A stretch of 64,000 nt of DNA from Iodobacter sp. (GTDB taxonomy: Bacteria; Pseudomonadota; Gammaproteobacteria; Burkholderiales; Chitinibacteraceae), in NCBI RefSeq assembly GCF_025352645.1, contig NZ_JANXSO010000126.1:1-64000 (forward strand), read 5' to 3'. Each line of letters starts with the position of its first letter. The stretch's first letter is position 1. Below are positions 57,892 through 64,000 of the stretch, piece after piece. A program made the position numbers and the translations under genes. Below the pieces are notes generated by a model. The model was not told where the DNA came from, did no database searches, and worked only from the letters and a program-made list of their open reading frames with translations.

Positions 57892-58487
57892 TGCCCGCTT
57901 GGCTTAGCAGCAGGTTCGGCGGTTGCTTCGGCAGCTTTGCCGGGCGCACTGCGATTTTGCTTAACGCACTCCTTCCACGCTGCACTGCCCTTGCCACCGC
58001 CTGCGGGTAGAACACAATCACCACCACCAAACTTCACATAGCCACCACCTGCGGGTTTGATATCCTCGCCTGCAGATTCACCATGTGTGGCAGCAGGTGC
58101 GGCGGCGGCGTGGTCTGCGGCGCCCGTGGCTTTTGCTCCGCCACGCCGCTCTAAGTCTTCTACTTTGACTTCTAATTCTTCTACTTCAATTTTCTTTTCT
58201 TTAACTTCTTTTTTAAGCTCGGTGATTCTTTCCTCAAGATCTTTACGCGTCTCGATGGTTTCTTCAAAAGAAACCTTCAGACGGGCAATTTGCTCAATAT
58301 ATTGGGCTCTTTCAAAATTACGCTTGGTCATCCCAATCGCAATCCCAATAATCAGCACCAGCAAAAATCCAAAAAAACCGCCACCAATCATCAGTTTTAG
58401 GCGGTTTTTTTGCATAAAGGAGGGGCTAGGCTCACCACTTGTTGCGTGCTCATCATGTGAGGCAGCAGGTGCAGCATGATCACTCAT
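57888..58487 (-). CDS. single-span coiled-coil protein, unknown function
   Basis: This 199-residue protein has a cytosolic His/Ala-rich N-terminus, one membrane segment (about 33-53: LMIGGGFFGFLLVLIIGIAI), a long coiled coil (about 60-115, Glu/Lys-rich), then an Ala/Gly-rich tail with two Cys (GGGDCVLP and KECVKQ) that could pair. I do not recognise a family. It is transcribed toward the fructokinase gene and lies 26 bases after the LEA2 gene on the same strand. Confidence 0.75.
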   Translation of the reverse strand: MSDHAAPAASHDEHATSGEPSPSFMQKNRLKLMIGGGFFGFLLVLIIGIAIGMTKRNFERAQYIEQIARLKVSFEETIETRKDLEERITELKKEVKEKKIEVEELEVKVEDLERRGGAKATGAADHAAAAPAATHGESAGEDIKPAGGGYVKFGGGDCVLPAGGGKGSAAWKECVKQNRSAPGKAAEATAEPAAKPSGH

Positions 58488-58513
58488 CGCTCTCTTTCCA
58501 ATTTAATCAGGGT

Positions 58514-58972
58514 TTAGGGTAACGTCACTTCCCCTTGCCGTTCAAAGCTTACGCCATCTGGGCGTAAAGGTAGGAACAGTTTACCTTTAATACGATAGGC
58601 GATTGGCTTGCCACTTGCTTGCAGAGCATTAAATTGTTGGATAAAAGTCGTTAAAGAGGTACTCACACGTAGTTTTATCACGGCCGATCCCAAGCGCGGC
58701 AACGTGGTTGCCTCATTAGAAACCCCATTCGCAAACGGCTTATCATTCACCTCCAAATTGATATTTAACCCATTTAATGGAATATCAATATTATTAGGAT
58801 TATTGACCCGTAAATTAAGAATAAATTGCTGCTCAAGCAGGCCTATTTCTGCCACGCTGATTCCAGCCAAACTCACCGTTGGCTTTTCTAAATCTGTAGG
58901 CAAGCTACCGCAAGCGGCCAATCCAAGTAATAGTCCCAAACAGGCAATCCGGCTTATGCATTTTTCAAACAT
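58514..58972 (-). CDS. LEA2-type lipoprotein
   Basis: This 152-residue predicted lipoprotein (lipobox LAAC, Cys21) carries a water-stress/LEA14-like fold: ISVAEIGLLEQQFILNLRVN, then NPNNIDIPLNGLNINLEVND. Bacterial LEA2 proteins are periplasmic or outer-membrane anchored and of uncertain function. It overlaps the thioesterase gene by eight bases. Confidence 0.88.
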   Translation of the reverse strand: MFEKCISRIACLGLLLGLAACGSLPTDLEKPTVSLAGISVAEIGLLEQQFILNLRVNNPNNIDIPLNGLNINLEVNDKPFANGVSNEATTLPRLGSAVIKLRVSTSLTTFIQQFNALQASGKPIAYRIKGKLFLPLRPDGVSFERQGEVTLP

Positions 58973-59372
58973 GCATCATCCCTTGTAAACGCTCCGCCAA
59001 TTCGCCATCTAGTGGCAAAGCGCCAGGGGTTTTAGCGCTTATCACCGCAAAAGTAACATCCGCTTCAGCCACTAATTTATCGTTATCTAAGCGCAAGATA
59101 CGCTGATTAATAATGCCTTCTTTCTCACCAATATACGTTAAGCGGGTTTCAATTTTTAGCACATCGCCCATTGTGGCGGGGCGTTTATAGCGGATATCAA
59201 CGCGGCTAATGACTAAGGCTAAACGCTCATTGGTAAACCATTCTAAACCACCGCTTTCATCCACCAATGCCCAACGCGCTTCTTCCAAAAACTCTAAATA
59301 ACGAGCGTTATTCACATGGCCATATAAATCTAAATGATAACCGCGAACCTTAATTTCTGTAGTCTGAGCCAT
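58965..59372 (-). CDS. acyl-CoA thioesterase, hotdog fold
   Basis: This 135-residue cytosolic enzyme has the 4HBT motif YHLDLYGHVNNARYLEFLEE with the catalytic Asp (about residue 15) and a following RVDIRYKRPATMGD. It belongs with FadM/YbgC-type thioesterases; the acyl chain preference is unknown. First of three minus-strand genes with the LEA2 and coiled-coil genes. Confidence 0.9.
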   Translation of the reverse strand: MAQTTEIKVRGYHLDLYGHVNNARYLEFLEEARWALVDESGGLEWFTNERLALVISRVDIRYKRPATMGDVLKIETRLTYIGEKEGIINQRILRLDNDKLVAEADVTFAVISAKTPGALPLDGELAERLQGMMHV

Positions 59373-59601
59373 ATATTTTTCCCTAGTGTGAAAATTATTA
59401 TCAATTCAAAGCCTAAATACATAGGCAAGATCACCACAAAGCAAAGCCCCTGATTTAACGTCATAAATGCCGCTTTAAAGCCAATAAGCGACAAGATCTA
59501 GAGCAAAAATGCCGCCTTAATCTGCTTTCTGCCGTGCTTTTTAATGTAATAAGATCAATCTTAACTTTGAAATTAATCCAAGTCTTCGGGATAATCCCGC
59601 T

Positions 59602-61929
59602 ATGCACCGTCCTCACATAGATTGGCGACACTCTCGCCCTTTCCGAATTTGCCTGCTTTTGCTCGTCATGCTTGTGACGCTGCTTGGCACGCTACCCTAT
59701 TTTATTTCTTTTGATCTGATCAAAAGTGAGCTTTCCAGCATGCTGGAAAAAGACACTCAACGCCAACTCACCATACGGGGTGATGCGCGTTTTGTCTTGC
59801 TGCCGCAACCGGCACTGCTACTAGATGATGTCACCCTTACCGAGCCAAGCCAAAAAGATATTTTCGCTCACGCGGATCGTGTGCGCGTTGAGCTGAGCCT
59901 GTGGCCATTACTGTTTGGTAAAGGGAAAATTAAAGCGCTAGATTTTGAAAAGCCTGAGCTGAATGTAACTCGCCGCGAAGACGGCACTTATAACTTTGAA
60001 GACCTGCTCACTCCAAAATCGCAAACCAAAGAGCTGAGTTTCTCGCTCGATACCGTGCATTTTAACGAGGCGGCATTTAAGCTTTCTGACGAATTTTTGG
60101 GTGAAAGTATTCGCCTCTCCCGCCTTAACCTCGCTATGAAAAATCTATCCGACCCCAAGGCAGGACGTTTGGATATGGATGGCATACTGCTAATTGGCGA
60201 TGGAGATAGACCGGTGCAATGGCAAGGCGCTTTAAACGCCACGGCAGCCATGCGCTATCACGAGGCCGATCATCGCTTACTGGTGGCTGATTTACTGCTA
60301 GAGCTAGAGCAAAAAGGCGGCAGCTCGCCTGAGCTGCGCTTGCAAGATGTAAAAGTAAGTACCGTAGGTAATCTAGTCTACGGCTGGCAACCTTTGCGCT
60401 TTAATGGCGGGGAGCTAAAGCTCACCGCCTCTGGCCAACGTGCAGGCCAGCACTGGAAGGGTGAGCTGGATGTGCCAGAGATTCTATTCTCTAAAGAAGC
60501 GATTAGCCTAAACCGCCTTAAGCTGAATGTGGATATGCAAAGCCCAAGCGGCCAGCTTAGCGCTAAAGCCACCATCCCCACTTTATCGGGTATGCAGCAA
60601 GGCTTACTGCGCACCGATTTAGCCCGCTTTGAAGTCAAACTCAATAGCCCAGAACAAAACCTAGCGCTATCTTTTGCCAGCCCGCTAGAGCTACTGAAAG
60701 GCAGCATTGCTAGATTGCCCGCCTATAGCTTAAGCGGTAGCTACACCAACCGTAACCTACCACGTGGTGCAATTGGCCTAGATCTAAAAGGCGTAGGCAC
60801 GCTTAATTTGCAGGCAGAAACACTTAGCCTCTCCAGCCAAGGCCAGCTAGATAAATCCCCCATTAAAGCCACGGTCGATGTGAGCGACTTTGTTCACCCC
60901 CACTACACCGTTGATGTGGATTTACACAAACTCGATTTATCACCCTATTTGCCCGTAGTGGCCGCTGGGGCAAAAACAGTTAACCCAGATAAGCCTTTTG
61001 ACTTTTGGTGGCTGAATAATTTAGATGCCAGCGGCAAGCTAAAAATTGGCGAGCTGGCGTTACAAAAACTGCATATCAATGATATCTCACTGCAATTTGC
61101 GGCCAAAAACCGTAAATTAAATCTAGACCCACTCGCAGCTACGCTTTATGAAGGCCAGCTAAGTGGCAGCTTAGAAGTGGATGCCAATAAGAAAAACACT
61201 TCTTTCCGTGTGCAGCAAAAGCTTGCCAATATGAATATCAACGCGCTGCTGGCCGATGTATTTGATACCAGCCGCTTTGAAGGCCGTGGCCACGTTGATC
61301 TAGATGTTTCAGCCGTCGGTAATCAGCTCAGTGATTTACGCCGCACCGCAGGGGGCAATGTGCGCTTACTGCTCAACCAAGGCGCCATACGCGGCATTGA
61401 TCTTGAAGCCTTGCTACGCACCACCAGCCGCCAAATCAGCCTAATGAATGGCGAGCCCAGCCCACCCGCTAACTTAAACGCAAAAACCAGTTTTAGTGAG
61501 CTACGCTCCACCCTTACGTTAAAGCACGGCATTGCCAGCAATAGCGACCTAGACCTTACAGCAGGCATTCTAAAACTAAATGGTGGCGGCACTTTAGACA
61601 TTAACAGTAATGCCATTGATTACAATATGTACGCCAGCGCCAACCCTAAAGTGCCAGAGCTTAAAGGCTTAGCGGGTTTAAAACTGCCGATCCAATTATC
61701 CGGAGCACTCAATGCCCCTGAATACCATGTCGACTACGCCAGCCTAAAAGAGCAAATTTTAATCAAACAAAAAGCCGCTGCAGAACAGCAAAAAAGCGCA
61801 GCAGAAGCCGCAGCCAAACAAAAGAAACAGCTTGCAGCACAGGCTGTTGCTGATAAAAAAGCAGCCGATATCGCCGCCAAAGCCGCCGCCGCAAAGAAAC
61901 TAGCCAAACCCACTAAGAAAACCCATTAA
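59602..61929 (+). CDS. AsmA-family protein
   Basis: This 775-residue envelope protein has one N-terminal membrane segment (about 11-35: ICLLLLVMLVTLLGTLPYFI) and a long periplasmic beta-rich chain. The N-terminal AsmA part is clear (IRGDARFVLLPQPALLLDDV, DGTYNFEDLL), and a C-terminal AsmA_2 part follows (NQLSDLRRTAGGNVRLLLNQ, GGTLDINSNAIDY). AsmA proteins are thought to aid phospholipid or outer-membrane protein transfer. The last 60 residues are an Ala/Lys/Gln-rich coiled stretch. The stop overlaps mutY by one base (TAATG). Confidence 0.92.
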   Translation: MHRPHIDWRHSRPFRICLLLLVMLVTLLGTLPYFISFDLIKSELSSMLEKDTQRQLTIRGDARFVLLPQPALLLDDVTLTEPSQKDIFAHADRVRVELSLWPLLFGKGKIKALDFEKPELNVTRREDGTYNFEDLLTPKSQTKELSFSLDTVHFNEAAFKLSDEFLGESIRLSRLNLAMKNLSDPKAGRLDMDGILLIGDGDRPVQWQGALNATAAMRYHEADHRLLVADLLLELEQKGGSSPELRLQDVKVSTVGNLVYGWQPLRFNGGELKLTASGQRAGQHWKGELDVPEILFSKEAISLNRLKLNVDMQSPSGQLSAKATIPTLSGMQQGLLRTDLARFEVKLNSPEQNLALSFASPLELLKGSIARLPAYSLSGSYTNRNLPRGAIGLDLKGVGTLNLQAETLSLSSQGQLDKSPIKATVDVSDFVHPHYTVDVDLHKLDLSPYLPVVAAGAKTVNPDKPFDFWWLNNLDASGKLKIGELALQKLHINDISLQFAAKNRKLNLDPLAATLYEGQLSGSLEVDANKKNTSFRVQQKLANMNINALLADVFDTSRFEGRGHVDLDVSAVGNQLSDLRRTAGGNVRLLLNQGAIRGIDLEALLRTTSRQISLMNGEPSPPANLNAKTSFSELRSTLTLKHGIASNSDLDLTAGILKLNGGGTLDINSNAIDYNMYASANPKVPELKGLAGLKLPIQLSGALNAPEYHVDYASLKEQILIKQKAAAEQQKSAAEAAAKQKKQLAAQAVADKKAADIAAKAAAAKKLAKPTKKTH

Positions 61930-62960
61930 TGAGCGATTTTTCCCAGCGTTTAATCGCTTGGCAGGCCGTACACGGCCGCCACAATCTACCTTGGCAAGTC
62001 AGCGATCCTTACAAGGTATGGCTATCTGAAATCATGCTGCAGCAAACGCAGGTGATCACGGTTATTCCCTATTACCAGCAGTTTTTAGAGCGCTTTCCTG
62101 ACGTGGCAAGCCTTGCCAGCGCCAGTGGTGATGATGTTTTAGCCAGATGGAGTGGGCTTGGCTACTACAGCCGCGCACGCAATCTACACAAAGCCGCGAA
62201 AATGGTGATGGAGCGCTTTGGCGGAGCATTTCCGCGCACGCCCGAGCTTCTAGCCGAGCTACCTGGCGTTGGCCCATCCACCGCCGCCGCCATTGCCGCG
62301 TTTAGCTTTGGCGCGCACGCGGCTATTCTGGATGGCAATGTAAAACGCGTGCTGGCCCGCTGGGCAGGTATCAGCGGCTATCCGGGCACTAAAATAGTTG
62401 AAAGAGAATTGTGGCAACTGGCGGCAACGCTGCTGCCAGAGCAAGGCATAGAGCGCTATACGCAAAGCCTGATGGATATGGGCGCAACCATCTGCACGCC
62501 TAAAAAACCAGCCTGTATCACCTGCCCCGTGTTTGATGATTGCATCGCCCGCCAGCAAGGCCGCCAAGCCGAGCTGCCAACGCCCAAACCAAAAAAAGTT
62601 TCGCCAGAGCGGCAAACCGTACTGATGATGATTACAAGGGATGGCAAGCTTTTGCTAGAGCGCCGCCCGCCCACAGGCATCTGGGGCGGCTTATGGAGCC
62701 TGCCAGAAACCACCTCCACGCTAGAGGCAAGCACAGCCTGTAGCCAACGCTTTGGGCTAGATGTTGATTTCGACAGCGCCGCAGAAGACTTTGTGCACGT
62801 TTTTACTCATTTTCGCCTCACCATCACCCCACTGCCTGGTAGCGTGATCGGCCAAACCGCCCTCACCCACGAAGACCACCTTGGCTGGTTCAGCCAAGCA
62901 GAAGCCCTAGAACTTGGTCTGCCTTCGCCAGTAAGAAAGCTAGTAATGAAAGGGAGATAG
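61929..62960 (+). CDS. mutY: A/G-specific adenine glycosylase
   Basis: This 343-residue repair enzyme removes adenine mispaired with 8-oxoguanine. It has the helix-hairpin-helix ELPGVGPSTAAAIAAFSFG with catalytic Asp in ILDGNVKRVLARW (about 138), and the [4Fe-4S] cluster motif CTPKKPACITCPVFDDC (C-x6-C-x2-C-x5-C). The C-terminal Nudix-like recognition domain begins near residue 232. asmA-mutY linkage is seen in other betaproteobacteria. Confidence 0.97.
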   Translation: MSDFSQRLIAWQAVHGRHNLPWQVSDPYKVWLSEIMLQQTQVITVIPYYQQFLERFPDVASLASASGDDVLARWSGLGYYSRARNLHKAAKMVMERFGGAFPRTPELLAELPGVGPSTAAAIAAFSFGAHAAILDGNVKRVLARWAGISGYPGTKIVERELWQLAATLLPEQGIERYTQSLMDMGATICTPKKPACITCPVFDDCIARQQGRQAELPTPKPKKVSPERQTVLMMITRDGKLLLERRPPTGIWGGLWSLPETTSTLEASTACSQRFGLDVDFDSAAEDFVHVFTHFRLTITPLPGSVIGQTALTHEDHLGWFSQAEALELGLPSPVRKLVMKGR

Positions 62961-62963
62961 GCA

Positions 62964-62995
62964 AGCATCGTAGGGTGGGTACAAGCCCGTGTACG
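62964..62995 (+). repeat. GTAGGGTGGGTAC-family repeat fragment
   Basis: CGTAGGGTGGGTACAAGCCC then GTGTACGC (62969-62996) has GGGTAC opposite GTGTAC and matches the left arm of the GTAGGGTG family, after mutY. Confidence 0.55.
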
Positions 62996-63025
62996 CTAAA
63001 AATAATAATATGAATCAGTTGGTTA

Positions 63026-63115
63026 AATCTTAAACCACAGAGAACAGAGAGACTCACAGAGTTTCATAGAGGAAGTAAAGCTCTGTTTTAAGCCTTTCTC
63101 TGTGGTTCAAGGTTT
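63026..63115. repeat. CTCTGTG-family inverted repeat
   Basis: AATCTTAAACCACAGAGAAC (63026-63045) is the inverse of TTCTCTGTGGTTCAAGGTTT (63096-63115), with inner ACTCACAGAGTTTCATAGAG units. It lies between the convergent mutY and rarD genes. Confidence 0.8.
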
Positions 63116-63241
63116 AGCGCTATTTTCTGCACTTAAGGCTCTATGTAACTTTAATTGGCACACATGGGGTGCAACCCACCGTTTATGCATATTTAAGACC
63201 TAAATTTGGCAGGCTTCACTCGCCCAAATAATAATACAGCA

Positions 63242-64000
63242 TCACACCGCTTGATCTGCCAAGCGGCTAGCCTTCCAATAGCTCATCAAACCCGCAGCAG
63301 AATAAATAAACAGCGCAGCCCAAATCAAAGCAAAACCAATCATGCGATCCGTGCCAAACGGCTCTTGATACAGCCACACCCCCAGCAATAATTGCAAGCT
63401 TGGGCCGATATACTGGATGACACCCACCGTCGCCAGCTTCAGCGTTCTGGCCCCAGAAGCAAACATCAACAGCGGCAAAGCCGTCACCACGCCTGCGCCC
63501 ATCAATAAAGCATCAGTGCTCCAGCTGATATGCCCTAAGGCGCCCTGCCCTTGAAACTGAAACCAAAGCAAGGCTGATAGTGCAAATGGGGCCATTAAGA
63601 ACGTCTCTAAGGCGAGACCCTCCAAAGAAGGCAGACTGGCTCTTTTACGCAGCAGCCCATACACGCCAAAACTCAAGCCCAAACAGAGCGCAATCCACGG
63701 CAAAGTACCTGCAGCAATGGTAATCCACAGCACACCTAAGGCGGCTAGCCCAACAGCAAAGCTTTGCGAGCGGCTAAGCTGCTCGCCCAAAAACAAGCGC
63801 CCCAACAGCACATTAATCAGCGGATTAATAAAATATCCTAGGCTGGCATCCACCACGCGGTTTTCATTTACCGCCCAGATATACAGCAGCCAGTTTAGTG
63901 ATAGCAGCAAGGAAGAAAGTGCAAACACCCCCAGCACCCGAGGATTTTTTACCGCAGGAATCAGCCAAGCCCAGTTTTTTTGCAGTAATAAAATCACCGC
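63242..64000 (-). CDS. rarD: RarD (EamA-family permease), truncated by the right edge
   Basis: At least 251 residues of the C-terminal part of a ten-span EamA permease. It matches E. coli RarD closely: LLSLNWLLYIWAVNENRVVD, ASLGYFINPLINVLLGRLFL, and the late GVIQYIGPSLQLLLGVWLYQ and IGFALIWAALFIY. RarD was named for a chloramphenicol-sensitivity phenotype; its substrate is not settled. The N-terminal codons lie beyond base 64000, so the start is not seen. Confidence 0.92.
   Translation of the reverse strand, partial: AVILLLQKNWAWLIPAVKNPRVLGVFALSSLLLSLNWLLYIWAVNENRVVDASLGYFINPLINVLLGRLFLGEQLSRSQSFAVGLAALGVLWITIAAGTLPWIALCLGLSFGVYGLLRKRASLPSLEGLALETFLMAPFALSALLWFQFQGQGALGHISWSTDALLMGAGVVTALPLLMFASGARTLKLATVGVIQYIGPSLQLLLGVWLYQEPFGTDRMIGFALIWAALFIYSAAGLMSYWKASRLADQAV

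Noticed and set aside
58057..58479. Plus-strand frame opposite the coiled-coil gene
   Set aside because: Antisense of the coiled-coil region; low-complexity Ser/Pro translation without start signal.

Overview
The window is chromosomal DNA of a Gram-negative betaproteobacterium. Gene content points to the order Neisseriales, most likely a Chitinibacteraceae relative such as Iodobacter. This is inferred from the cysE-iscRSUA-hscBA-fdx-iscX block, the asmA-mutY pair, a split pntAA/pntAB/pntB transhydrogenase, a dRS3-like 20-bp repeat of the Neisseria type, and general protein resemblance. No search was run. There are no rRNA or tRNA genes, no CRISPR array, no phage and no transposase.

Layout. 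1-3.6 kb: an orphan type VI secretion spike module (vgrG and a DUF4123 adaptor, minus strand); its effector would lie off the left edge. 3.8-4.2 kb: a small DUF2325 gene behind a perfect Fur box. 4.6-7.6 kb: pntAA-pntAB-pntB. 7.7-14.3 kb: a DctA-type symporter, an mdtH-like exporter divergent from a LysR gene, murI, and a POT peptide transporter. 14.9-19.3 kb: a minus-strand copper-handling cluster (DUF2946 protein, MbnP, MbnH, His-rich outer-membrane barrel, PCuAC chaperone). 19.5-21.2 kb: a DUF2846 lipoprotein and a Nudix ADP-sugar pyrophosphatase. 21.3-34.3 kb: a complete glycogen cluster transcribed glgB-glgX-pgm-glgC-glgA-HAD-glgP. 34.5-41.5 kb: cysE and the full Isc iron-sulfur operon, with an IscR-type operator before iscR. 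41.5-46.9 kb: a chemoreceptor, a secreted Cache protein, a degenerate HD-GYP protein, an aspartate carbamoyltransferase with an N-terminal helix-turn-helix-like extension, and a DUF2322 gene. 46.9-51.7 kb: lytic transglycosylase, Crp/Fnr regulator, xthA, small membrane proteins, an Asr-like 54-bp tandem-repeat gene and a DUF4124-glutaredoxin fusion. 52.1-57.9 kb: a fructose-type ABC transporter operon (frcBCA), an RbsD/FucU mutarotase, a ROK repressor and a PfkB fructokinase, with candidate shared operators. 57.9-64 kb: coiled-coil protein, LEA2 lipoprotein, thioesterase, asmA-like gene, mutY, and rarD cut by the right edge.

How the genes work together. The glycogen genes form a closed cycle: Pgm, GlgC, GlgA and GlgB make glycogen, and GlgP and GlgX break it down. 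The frc genes import and phosphorylate fructose. CysE makes the O-acetylserine for cysteine, the sulfur source that IscS uses. The copper genes combine two secreted copper binders, a maturation enzyme and an outer-membrane protein.

The intergenic DNA is unusually rich in dispersed inverted repeats. At least four families can be told apart by eye: GTAGGGTG/CACCCTAC, CTCTGTG..GTTCAAGGT, CCACGAAAAACAC, and a dRS3-like element. The glgB-glgX gap nests three of them. I see no clear-cut new defence or mobile system. The most unusual items are the HTH-like ATCase fusion with a palindrome upstream, the His-rich barrel in the MbnP/MbnH locus, the degenerate HD-GYP protein, and the nested repeats.
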